Assembly (NCBI GenBank): GCA_004557855.1
Contig: SFFJ01000022.1
Coordinates: forward strand, 1 to 32,021
Length of the DNA stretch: 32,021 bases
DNA from: Oscillospiraceae bacterium
GTDB lineage: Bacteria; Bacillota; Clostridia; Oscillospirales; Ruminococcaceae
Reading direction: 5' to 3'
The notes beneath the pieces were generated by a model. The model was not told the DNA's origin, did no database searches, and was given only the letters and a program-made list of their open reading frames with translations. The position numbers were made by a program, and so were the translations under genes. Below are positions 15,526-22,312 of this stretch, in pieces (positions within the stretch are counted from its first letter, which is position 1; the number at the start of each line of letters is the position of its first letter).

Positions 15526-16978
15526 CCTGCTCCCCCTTTTGCCGGGCGGAGGAGATACGGTAGTCCCGCCGGCCCAGCCGCCGCCACCCGCTTCGCCAGA
15601 ACAGATCCCGCAGCGCACCGGGCTGCCACGGCGCCACCGGGGCGGTCAGCGGCGTCCCCAGCGTGTGCAGGCTGCACAGGTTTACCGCCAGCAGCAAAAT
15701 GCCCAGCACCATGCCGTACAGCCCCAGCCCTCCGCCGATGATGATAAACAGAAAGCGCAGGATGGTCACCGGTTCATAGAGGCCGGGCACCGCAAAGGCG
15801 CTTACCGCCGTCAATGCGATAATGATGATCATCGGCAGCCCCACCAGCCCGGCGGTCACGATGGCATCCCCGATGACGATGCCGCCCACCACGCTCAAGG
15901 TATGCCCGATGGCATCCGGCAGGCGCAGCCCGGCCTCCCGCAGAAGCTCATACAAAAGGAACAAAACCAGTGCTTCCCCCGCGGCGGAAAGCGGCGTTGC
16001 CGCCACCGAGCCGAGAAAATCCGGCAAAAGGCTGCGGGGGATGCGCTCCGGGTGAAAGGTGACCACCGCCACATAATACCCCGGCAGCAGAATGGTAATA
16101 AAAAACGCCGCCAGCCGCAAAGCCCTAACGAAAGCTGTAAAATAGGGCCGCTGGGTGTAGTCATCCAGCGTGTGAAAATGCTCGGTGAAAAGGTAGGGCA
16201 CGATCATCACATTGGGGCTGCCGTCCACCATCACCCCCACCCGTCCCTCGGTCAGCTTGGCGCAGAGGGTATCGGGGCGCTGGGTCACCCCCGTGCCGGT
16301 AAATAATGACGCCGCCCCTTTGCCGAAAAACGCCTGCAAAAAGGCGCTGTCCAGCACAAGGGAAAGCCCGGCGCTTTGCAGCTTTTGCCGCACGGCGTCC
16401 ACCGTTTCCTTTTCGGCTGCATCGCTTAAATAGACCATCCGCACATTGGTACGGCTCTGCCGCCCCAGACACAGCGTTTCCACCGTCAGGCAGGGGGATT
16501 TCAGCCTTCGGCGCACCATGGCGGTATTGGTATTGTTGCTTTCGGTGAAGCCCTCCCGGGTGCCGCGCAGGTTCTTTTCCATGGCGGGCTCCCCGGCGCT
16601 GCGGGTCACAAAGCCCTGATACCCCAGCGAAAGCGCCTTCGGCACGCCGTCCAGCAGCACCAGCACAAAGCCACTCATCGCCCGGGTGAACAGGTCATCA
16701 TAGTTATCTACCACGCCCTGCTCGCTGCTGAATAGAAATTCCCGCTGCAAAATATCCCACAGCCCCTCGGGGGTGATCTCCGAGGGCTGGATACGGGACA
16801 GGGGGCGCAGCAAAAAATCGCTGACCTGACTGTTGGAAACCAGCCCGTCAAACATAAACGCCAGCCCCTTGACGCCCGCGATCTGAAACTCATCCAAAAT
16901 GAGATCGGCCGAGCCGCGCATCCCTTTTTCGATGCGCTCCCGCACCAGCACAAGGCTGCGATCCAGTTTTTCCGGCAT
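15515..16978 (-). CDS. GerA-type spore germinant receptor subunit
   Basis: This is the A subunit of a Ger receptor, which senses germinants at the spore inner membrane. The 487-residue protein has a soluble N-terminal domain (about 1-270) with the family marks EGVVDNYDDL-like (EQGVVDNYDDL) and GTREGFTESNNTNTAMVRRR. A C-terminal region (about 280-440) contains several membrane helices, with the junction PYLFTEHFHTLDDYTQRPYF. GGAGGTGG lies upstream of the ATG. It is the first gene of the minus-strand operon and diverges from a DUF421 gene. Forespore sigma-G control is expected from the family, but I could not assign the promoter. Confidence 0.94.
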   Translation of the reverse strand: MPEKLDRSLVLVRERIEKGMRGSADLILDEFQIAGVKGLAFMFDGLVSNSQVSDFLLRPLSRIQPSEITPEGLWDILQREFLFSSEQGVVDNYDDLFTRAMSGFVLVLLDGVPKALSLGYQGFVTRSAGEPAMEKNLRGTREGFTESNNTNTAMVRRRLKSPCLTVETLCLGRQSRTNVRMVYLSDAAEKETVDAVRQKLQSAGLSLVLDSAFLQAFFGKGAASLFTGTGVTQRPDTLCAKLTEGRVGVMVDGSPNVMIVPYLFTEHFHTLDDYTQRPYFTAFVRALRLAAFFITILLPGYYVAVVTFHPERIPRSLLPDFLGSVAATPLSAAGEALVLFLLYELLREAGLRLPDAIGHTLSVVGGIVIGDAIVTAGLVGLPMIIIIALTAVSAFAVPGLYEPVTILRFLFIIIGGGLGLYGMVLGILLLAVNLCSLHTLGTPLTAPVAPWQPGALRDLFWRSGWRRLGRRDYRISSARQKGEQDAD

Positions 16979-17040
16979 TTTACCACCTCCCGCCGCGCCG
17001 CCGAAAATCTCTTTTCATTATTTGCGCCCGCCGCCGGAAT

Positions 17041-17784
17041 ATGTACGGGAATATGCTGCCGAAAGCCGTAAATAATACCCTGTGTAGCGAGGTGATTTTT
17101 TTGCTGGTCACATTTTTGCGCACTTTCATTTTGTATCTTGTGGTGGTGTTCGGCATGCGGCTGATGGGCAAGCGGCAGATCGGGGAATTGCAGCCCTCGG
17201 AGCTGGTCATCACCATTCTCATCTCCAATATCGCCACCCTTACCATCGAGGAGACCGACAGCCCCATGTTTGCGGGGCTTTTGCCCATACTGGCGCTGAT
17301 GTGCTTCGAGGTGCTGACCTCCTTTTTCTGCCTGAAAAGCGCCCGGCTGCGGCGGATCGTTTCCGGGCGGCCCATGATCATCATCCACAATGGGAAAATA
17401 GACCAGAAGGAGATGCGGGAGCTGCGGTTTTCCGCCGATGACCTGATGACCCAGCTTCGGCAGAACGGCATCTTCCGGGTGGAGGAGGTGGAATTTGCGG
17501 TGGTGGAAACCAACGGGAAGCTCTCGGTCTATCAGAAATACCAAAGCCGCACCGTCACGCCGCAGGCGCTTTCTTTGCCCGACCGCCCCGAGGACAACGC
17601 CCCGCCCCTTGCGGTGGTGTGTGAGGGGACCATCATGAATGAGGCGCTGCGCCGCAGCGGCAGGGATCTCAATTGGGTGAAAAAGCAGGCCGCCGCCCGA
17701 AAACTCCCGGTGGAGGAGGTCTATCTTATGGTCGCCTGTCCGGACGGCAGCTGCGATATCATAGCAAAGGAGCGTGACCGATGA
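17041..17784 (+). CDS. DUF421 family membrane protein (YetF/YcaP type)
   Basis: The protein has up to 247 residues. N-terminal hydrophobic helices carry the hallmark MRLMGKRQIGELQPSELVIT, and a C-terminal cytosolic alpha/beta domain includes MRELRFSADDLMTQLRQNGI and VEFAVVETNGKLSVY. The start is uncertain. The ATG at 17041 has only a weak ribosome site; an in-frame ATG at 17053 and a GTG at 17092 are alternatives, and the GTG gives the length usual for the family. Function is unknown. In some Bacillus the DUF421-containing 2Duf protein affects spore resistance. The divergent gerA operon and the coupled DUF4363 gene make a spore-membrane role plausible. Confidence 0.88.
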   Translation: MYGNMLPKAVNNTLCSEVIFLLVTFLRTFILYLVVVFGMRLMGKRQIGELQPSELVITILISNIATLTIEETDSPMFAGLLPILALMCFEVLTSFFCLKSARLRRIVSGRPMIIIHNGKIDQKEMRELRFSADDLMTQLRQNGIFRVEEVEFAVVETNGKLSVYQKYQSRTVTPQALSLPDRPEDNAPPLAVVCEGTIMNEALRRSGRDLNWVKKQAAARKLPVEEVYLMVACPDGSCDIIAKERDR

Positions 17785-18161
17785 AACGGGTTTTGGCAGC
17801 GGTGGGGATTTTGCTGCTCATCATCGGCATCAGCGTTTATACGCTGGTGGATATGCAAAGGAGCATCGATAAGATCAGCGGGGATACCGCAGCGGTACGC
17901 ACCCTTGCAGAGCGGGAGGGGGCGGCTGCGGTCCGGCAAAGCTGCGAGCAGCTGATGGAGGAGTGGAACGGCATGGAGCCGAGGTTTTTGCTCTATGTCC
18001 GCCACGACCACCTGGATAATATCATGGAGCATCTTTCGGAGCTGCCGGCCTACTGCCAGGAGGATGACCGTTCGGGACTGTTCAGCACCCTGGATGCCGC
18101 CCTGCGGATGATGGAGCATCTCAAGGAGTCCATCACCCCGAGCTTTCGCACCCTGCTGTAA
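17781..18161 (+). CDS. DUF4363 family protein
   Basis: This is a 126-residue protein with one N-terminal membrane helix (residues 4-22) and a soluble helical domain rich in charged residues. It matches the pattern of DUF4363 proteins, which commonly follow a DUF421 gene in Clostridia. The ATGA overlap with the DUF421 stop implies coupled translation and a shared complex or pathway. No enzymatic motif is visible. Confidence 0.75.
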   Translation: MKRVLAAVGILLLIIGISVYTLVDMQRSIDKISGDTAAVRTLAEREGAAAVRQSCEQLMEEWNGMEPRFLLYVRHDHLDNIMEHLSELPAYCQEDDRSGLFSTLDAALRMMEHLKESITPSFRTLL

Positions 18162-18163
18162 AC

Positions 18164-18194
18164 AAAAAAGCCTGCGGGGGAAAACCACAGGCTT
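18164..18194 (-). terminator. Minus-strand intrinsic terminator downstream of a structured orphan region
   Basis: On the minus strand AAGCCTG and CAGGCTT close a 13-base loop and run into TTTTTT. On the plus strand the same hairpin has a poor T tract, so it is only a weak terminator for the DUF4363 gene. Confidence 0.75.
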
Positions 18195-18328
18195 AAATTC
18201 CGTCCTTGCGGCGGGCGGAGATCGGATGAGGGCAAGGAGGCGGGGCGAAGGAAGGCTCATGCCCGGCGGAGACGGGCTGTTGCCTTTCGAGGCACGCGAC
18301 GCAGCCATCGCCGATATACGTCCGCTGC
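18195..18328 (-). ncRNA. Candidate structured small RNA between two minus-strand terminators
   Basis: No gene is evident here. The stretch is dense in short inverted repeats: CCTTGC/GCAAGG (18204-18209 with 18232-18237), GCCCG/CGGGC (18261-18265 with 18273-18277), GCCT/AGGC around TTCG (18282-18293) and GCAGC/GCTGC (18301-18305 with 18324-18328). It lies beyond the pseudokinase terminator and ends in its own strong minus-strand terminator. It does not match SRP, tmRNA or tRNA cores that I know. It could also be just a 3' tail made by readthrough. Confidence 0.35.
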
Positions 18329-18360
18329 AAAAATACCCGCAGGAGCAACCCCCCTGCGGG
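18329..18360 (-). terminator. Intrinsic terminator after the pseudokinase gene
   Basis: On the minus strand CCCGCAGG and CCTGCGGG (plus positions 18336-18343 and 18353-18360) form the stem, followed by TATTTTTGC. It lies 15 bases past the stop. Confidence 0.85.
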
Positions 18361-18374
18361 CATTATATTTGTTG

Positions 18375-19961
18375 TCAGAATCCCGGTTCCTCCGGTGTGG
18401 CCGACTTCACCGTTACCGTTACGGTATCGGCTTCGGTGGCAGTTTTGGGGCGTACCGTGCTGCCCGGCGTGATGCTCAACCCCACCACCGTGCCCGGAGC
18501 GCCGCCCGTTTCGGGGTCGGTATCATAGGAAATGGTGTAGTTGATCTGATGGTCGTTCAGGATGCGGACGGCGTAGGCTTCATTGGCACCGTACAGGTCG
18601 GGCATCTCCACATTCTGCGTCCCCTTGCTGATGTAAAGCGTTACGCTGCCGTCCTCCGGCAGGACCTGGCCCACCGCCAAGGACTGCTTATAGATCACCC
18701 CGGCGGGGTAGGTGTCGCTGTATTCATACCGGTAGGTGAAATTGACCCCGGTCATATGCTCCAGCTCGTTTTCTACGGCGGGGAGGTAGTATCCCTCCAG
18801 ACTGCGTTCCATCACCGGGGCGGCCGGGTCCTCGGCTCCGTTCATGCCGCCGCCGTGCCATATCGCAAGGACAATATTCCCCAGTACGCTTAAAACCAGC
18901 AGCGCCGCCAGCAGCGTCATCGTCGGGGAAAGCTGCCGCCCCTGCCCGGTTACGGGCTTTTCGATGGGGCGGGTGGGTGCTTCCGGCCGGAATACCGCGG
19001 TATTGGCGCCGGATTCCTCCAAAAGCGCTGCGGAAAAGGCTTCCATCGAGCGATAGCGCTGCTTGTGGTCGATATTGAGCGCCCGCATAATGCCGTCGCA
19101 GACGTTTTCGGGCAGGTCGGGGCGCAGCTTTGCCAGCGGGGAGAGAAAATCCTTCTCCCCGCGCAGCTCGGCACTGACGGGGGCCTGTCCCGCCAGCATA
19201 CGGTACAGCACCGCCCCCAGGGAATAGATATCGGTCCATTCGCCCTGCCACAGCGCCTTGGAATACTGCTCCGGGGCGCTGTACCCGGCGTAAAGCTCGG
19301 CATGCAGGCCATTGCCCACCGTGCGCAGCTCCGGCAGCGCAAAGCCATCCAGCACCACCCGCTTGCGGCTGTCCACGTAGATGTTCTGCGGCGAGATGCC
19401 GCAATGGGTCAGCCCCATATTGTGCAGCTGGGAAAGCAGCGAGATCAGCGGGCTGATGAGCTGCCGGGCGTCGGTCAGGCTCATTTCGCCCTGACGCTCC
19501 AGATAGCTTTCCAGCGGCTCCATCCGCAGGTATTCGGTCACCCGGTACAGGGTGTCGTTTTCGGAAAAAAGCACCAGCGTTTTCAGCATGGCCTTGTGGT
19601 TGATCTCCGTCAGCCGCTTCCAGCGGTCGTGCAGGTCGCTGGCCATGGTGCGGAACAGCGTTTTGCTTTCGGCGGAAATGAGCATAATGCCCCGGCCATC
19701 CTCGGCACGCTTCAATATGCCGGGGAAGAATTCCTCCACCTGCACCTTGCGGTCTTTTTCGGTATCCCACCCAAGATAGGTGGTGAGCAGGTCATTGTGG
19801 TGCAGCACCGTTCCTATGCGGTACCGCCCGGAAAGCACTGTTCCCGGCGGCAGGGCCTGCTCCGGGTTTTCGGCCTCCGGCTTTTTGCCGCATACGGGGC
19901 ACACCGTTTCCCCCTCCTCCATCGCGCTAAAGCAATGGCGGCAAAGGTTCGGCTCCGGCAT
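18375..19961 (-). CDS. Membrane pseudokinase with zinc ribbon and PASTA-like extracellular domains
   Basis: The 528-residue protein begins with a zinc ribbon (Cys7, Cys10, Cys21, Cys24). A protein-kinase fold (about 45-310) follows, then a transmembrane helix (about 345-368) and two PASTA-like extracellular repeats, the second opening VEMPDLYGANEAYAVRIL. The catalytic parts are lost. The Gly-rich loop reads IGTVLHHNDL; the ATP lysine is Glu76 (VQVEEFFP where active relatives have VAIKEYFP); the HRD loop is H186-C-G; and DFG is DGF in VLDGFALP. The SAPEQY and DIYSLGAVLYRML structural motifs remain. It is probably a non-catalytic scaffold or cell-wall sensor. AAAGGAGGAG precedes the ATG, 27 bases after the upstream secreted-protein gene. 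Confidence 0.88.
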   Translation of the reverse strand: MPEPNLCRHCFSAMEEGETVCPVCGKKPEAENPEQALPPGTVLSGRYRIGTVLHHNDLLTTYLGWDTEKDRKVQVEEFFPGILKRAEDGRGIMLISAESKTLFRTMASDLHDRWKRLTEINHKAMLKTLVLFSENDTLYRVTEYLRMEPLESYLERQGEMSLTDARQLISPLISLLSQLHNMGLTHCGISPQNIYVDSRKRVVLDGFALPELRTVGNGLHAELYAGYSAPEQYSKALWQGEWTDIYSLGAVLYRMLAGQAPVSAELRGEKDFLSPLAKLRPDLPENVCDGIMRALNIDHKQRYRSMEAFSAALLEESGANTAVFRPEAPTRPIEKPVTGQGRQLSPTMTLLAALLVLSVLGNIVLAIWHGGGMNGAEDPAAPVMERSLEGYYLPAVENELEHMTGVNFTYRYEYSDTYPAGVIYKQSLAVGQVLPEDGSVTLYISKGTQNVEMPDLYGANEAYAVRILNDHQINYTISYDTDPETGGAPGTVVGLSITPGSTVRPKTATEADTVTVTVKSATPEEPGF

Positions 19962-19988
19962 AGGCTCTCCTCCTTTCGGTTTGGCAGT

Positions 19989-20630
19989 TCATTCGTTATC
20001 CTCCGGGTCGTCCTCCTCCCGGACGGGATGGGTAAAGAGATACAGGGCAATACACAGGGCGGCGGCCAGCAGCGCCCCGATGAGGATATACCGCACAGGG
20101 CTTACGGGCTTGGGGGCCTGCACCGGCAGGGTCAGCTCGGTCGGGGCGTCATCCCCGGTGCCGTTCCCGGCGGAGGGCTGCTTTTTTGCATCCTCATCCT
20201 CCCCGGGCGGTTCGGTGCTTACCTGCTCCGCCTCCCGGAAGGCCTCCTCCCGCTGCATCTGGTCTTCCTCCCATGCACGCTGGGCGGCCTCCAGCTCCTG
20301 CTGCTTTTCGGAGGGCGGCTCGATATTGGGCCTGACGTCATGGGTGTCATAGCTCCCCCAAAGGGAGTCGTCCATTTGACTGCTGCTCTCACCGGGGGTA
20401 CGGTTTTCGACGGCATCCGGCACCGCAGGTGCTGCCCCACCGGGGGAAGGCTCGGATTGCTCCGGCTGTATTACGGGGGAAGGCTCGGATTGCTCCGGCT
20501 CCTGTATTACGGGGGAAGAGGAGGTCGGATCCCCGTTAAAGCTGCCGGTACTGTCCCATTCGGCCGCCGCAACGGTGCAGAGCATCAGCACGGCGCAAAG
20601 CACCAAAGCGGCTCTTCGCAGTCCCTCCAT
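19989..20630 (-). CDS. Secreted or membrane-anchored acidic repeat protein, function unknown
   Basis: I do not recognise a family for this 213-residue protein. It has a signal peptide (MEGLRRAALVLCAVLMLCTVAAA), then a low-complexity Pro/Ser/Glu/Gln region with tandem VIQ-PEQSEPSP repeats. A charged Glu/Gln-rich helical stretch (SEKQQELEAAQRAWEEDQMQ) leads into a C-terminal membrane helix (ILIGALLAAALCIALYLF) and an acidic tail. The ATG at 20630 is preferred because AGGAGG lies upstream and the signal peptide starts there. It precedes the pseudokinase gene by 27 bases, so the two are probably co-transcribed and may act together at the membrane. A terminator separates it from yebC. Confidence 0.75.
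   Translation of the reverse strand: MEGLRRAALVLCAVLMLCTVAAAEWDSTGSFNGDPTSSSPVIQEPEQSEPSPVIQPEQSEPSPGGAAPAVPDAVENRTPGESSSQMDDSLWGSYDTHDVRPNIEPPSEKQQELEAAQRAWEEDQMQREEAFREAEQVSTEPPGEDEDAKKQPSAGNGTGDDAPTELTLPVQAPKPVSPVRYILIGALLAAALCIALYLFTHPVREEDDPEDNE
20441..20509. repeat. Tandem coding repeat, units of 33 and 36 bp
   Basis: Two near-identical units start at 20441 and 20474 (shared opening CGGGGGAAGGCTCGGATTGC), with the start of a third at 20510. They differ by one inserted codon and encode the VIQ-PEQSEPSP repeats of the secreted protein. The array is a likely site of slippage variation. Confidence 0.9.
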
Positions 20631-20651
20631 AGTCTGCCCTCCTTCTGTGAG

Positions 20652-20677
20652 AAAAAGCGGCGCTTTGGGGGCGCCGC
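20652..20677 (-). terminator. Intrinsic terminator after yebC
   Basis: On the minus strand GCGGCGC and GCGCCGC enclose CCCCAAA and are followed by TTTTTC. It lies only about 20 bases before the start of the next gene, so that gene needs its own promoter or readthrough. Confidence 0.8.
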
Positions 20678-20706
20678 CTGGATTTTTTGTATTTGCGGGG
20701 GATTTA

Positions 20707-21432
20707 TTACATTTCCCAGTTGTGCCAGAAGCCCTGAACGTCATCGCAGTCGTCCAGAAGGTCCATCAGCCGGGTCATCTTATCGGCGGCGTCCTCCGGC
20801 AGGGTGGTATAGGTGGAGGGGATATAGGCAGGCTCGGCGGAAAGGAAGGTATAGCCCTTCTTCTCCAGCGCCTCACGCACCTCACGCAGCTCGTTCACGC
20901 CGGTGAATATCTCGATGGTCTCCTCATCGAAATCCACATCCTCGGCGCCGGCGTCAAAGCAGTCCTCCATCACCTTTTCCTCGTCCAGCTCGCCCTCGCT
21001 GTTATCGATGACGATCTGGCCCTTTTTGGTGAACAGATAGCCCACGCAGCCGTTCTGACCCAGATTGCCGCCGCACTTATCAAAGTAGTGGCGCAGGTCA
21101 CCGGCGGTGCGGTTGCGGTTGTCGGTCAGCGATTCGATGATGACGGCGACGCCGTTGGGACCGTAGCCCTCGTATACCATCTCCTCGTAGCTGTTCTTAT
21201 CCTCGCTGCCGGCGGCCTTCTTTATGCAGCGCTCGATGTTTTCATTGGGCATATTGGCGGCCTTGGCCTTGGCGATGCAGTCACGCAGCTTACCGTTGGT
21301 CTCGGGGTCGGGGCCGCCCTCCTTTACCGCTACCGACATCTCACGGGCCACCTTGGTAAAGACCTTGGCCTTTGCGGCGTCGGAAGCGCCCTTTTTGCGT
21401 TTGATATTATTCCATTTGGAATGTCCAGACAT
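20707..21432 (-). CDS. yebC: YebC/PmpR (TACO1) family protein
   Basis: The 241-residue length is standard, and the signature N-terminus is MSGHSKWNNIKRKKGASDAA. Further conserved segments are VAREMSVAVKEGGPDPETN, NMPNENIERCIKKAAG, YEGYGPNGVAVIIE and NRNRTAGDLRHYFDKCGGNLG. Members were long annotated as transcription regulators, and related proteins act in translation. AAGGA lies 11 bases before the ATG, slightly long. It has its own promoter, divergent from the tRNA cluster, and a terminator after the stop. Confidence 0.96.
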   Translation of the reverse strand: MSGHSKWNNIKRKKGASDAAKAKVFTKVAREMSVAVKEGGPDPETNGKLRDCIAKAKAANMPNENIERCIKKAAGSEDKNSYEEMVYEGYGPNGVAVIIESLTDNRNRTAGDLRHYFDKCGGNLGQNGCVGYLFTKKGQIVIDNSEGELDEEKVMEDCFDAGAEDVDFDEETIEIFTGVNELREVREALEKKGYTFLSAEPAYIPSTYTTLPEDAADKMTRLMDLLDDCDDVQGFWHNWEM

Positions 21433-21475
21433 AGGAAAAATCGTCCTTTCATGAAATAGTGCATACTACATTAAG

Positions 21476-21504
21476 ATTTTAGCACATCCGCCGGTCGGTG
21501 ACAA
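21476..21504 (-). promoter_or_regulatory. Sigma-A promoter of yebC
   Basis: On the minus strand TTGTCA (21504-21499) and TAAAAT (21481-21476) are separated by 17 bases. Confidence 0.75.
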
Positions 21505-21544
21505 CCTTTTTTGCAAATTTATTCTCGCAATTTGAGAAAAACGG

Positions 21545-21573
21545 TTGACAAAAGGCCCCTCTTTTGGTATGAT
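21545..21573 (+). promoter_or_regulatory. Sigma-A promoter of the tRNA cluster
   Basis: TTGACA (21545-21550) and TATGAT (21568-21573) are separated by 17 bases. The first tRNA starts about 25 bases after the expected transcription start. Confidence 0.85.
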
Positions 21574-21605
21574 AACTGATGTCGCCAAAGACCGCCTTTG
21601 GACCT

Positions 21606-21679
<74 letters not shown>

Positions 21680-21689
21680 CGCTTTGCTT

Positions 21690-21766
21690 GCGCCAGTAGC
21701 TCAGCAGGATAGAGCAACTGCCTTCTAAGCAGTAGGCCAGGGGTTCGAGTCCCTTCTGGCGCGCCA
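21690..21766 (+). tRNA. tRNA-Arg (anticodon TCT)
   Basis: Acceptor GCGCCAG pairs with CTGGCGC (21756-21762), followed by G and an encoded CCA. Anticodon stem ACTGC/GCAGT encloses CTTCTAA. It reads AGA. Confidence 0.97.
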
Positions 21767-21780
21767 ATTCAAGTTAATAT

Positions 21781-21858
21781 GGTGGGTATAGCGCAGCTGG
21801 TTAGCGCGCCAGATTGTGGCTCTGGAGGTCGTGGATTCGAATTCCACTATCCACCCCA
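21781..21858 (+). tRNA. tRNA-His (anticodon GTG)
   Basis: Acceptor GTGGGTA pairs with TATCCAC (21848-21854). The extra G at 21781 faces discriminator C, the tRNA-His identity mark. CCA is encoded. Anticodon stem CCAGA/TCTGG encloses TTGTGGC. Confidence 0.96.
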
Positions 21859-21900
21859 TGCACAGGGGATACCTATTCGGGTATCCCCTGGCTTATACTC

Positions 21901-21976
21901 TGGGCCGTAGCCAAGCGGTAAGGCACGGGACTTTGACTCCCGCATCCCGCAGGTCCGAATCCTGCCGGCCCAACCA
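21901..21976 (+). tRNA. tRNA-Gln (anticodon TTG)
   Basis: Acceptor TGGGCCG pairs with CGGCCCA (21966-21972), followed by A and an encoded CCA. Anticodon stem CGGGA/TCCCG encloses CTTTGAC. It reads CAA. It is the last gene of the tRNA operon. Confidence 0.96.
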
Positions 21977-21980
21977 AAAA

Positions 21981-22006
21981 GAACGCCCCCGCGGGCGTTC
22001 TTTTTT
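21981..22006 (+). terminator. Intrinsic terminator of the tRNA cluster
   Basis: GAACGCCC (21981-21988) pairs with GGGCGTTC (21993-22000), followed by six Ts. Confidence 0.93.
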
Positions 22007-22026
22007 GATGAAATTTTCCCCGGCCG

Positions 22027-22055
22027 TTGCTTTTCCGGTGGTTTTGCGTTATATT
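22027..22055 (+). promoter_or_regulatory. Possible distal promoter upstream of spo0A
   Basis: TTGCTT (22027-22032) and TATATT (22050-22055) are separated by 17 bases. It would give a leader of about 250 bases. A motif overlapping its -10 region, ATATTGATAGAAGATAA (22051-22067), recurs almost unchanged near 22151-22168. Confidence 0.4.
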
Positions 22056-22242
22056 GATAGAAGATAATGACAAGTTCCTTGCAGCGGGCGGCTTTCCGGT
22101 GCGGGGCGGCGGGGCGGTCGTATTTTGCCGAAAATAAAGGAAAAACATCTATATTTGATAGAGGATAACACTGCTTTGACGCATTTCATCTAAAATTAGC
22201 AGATATTAGCAGAAACTTATTCGGAAAAATGCAAATTAAATG

Positions 22243-22271
22243 TTGAAATCATTTACAATTTATGGTAACAT
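22243..22271 (+). promoter_or_regulatory. Proximal sigma-A-type promoter of spo0A
   Basis: TTGAAA (22243-22248) and TAACAT (22266-22271) are separated by 17 bases, about 35 bases before the ribosome site. I saw no clear TGTCGAA 0A-box. An AGGAAAA element about 100 bases upstream only weakly resembles a sigma-H -35. Confidence 0.6.
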
Positions 22272-22312
22272 CATATCAACGGCCGGATTACACAACTTTT
22301 AGGAGGAGAACC

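Noticed and set aside
20441..20520. A CRISPR-like array
   Set aside because: The repeats are contiguous, in frame and coding, with no spacers.
19065..20906. A 613-codon plus-strand open frame
   Set aside because: It runs antisense across three well-formed minus-strand genes and has no ribosome site or recognisable domain.
21433..21605. A riboswitch or T-box between yebC and the tRNA cluster
   Set aside because: The interval is explained by two divergent promoters; no specifier loop or conserved riboswitch core was seen.
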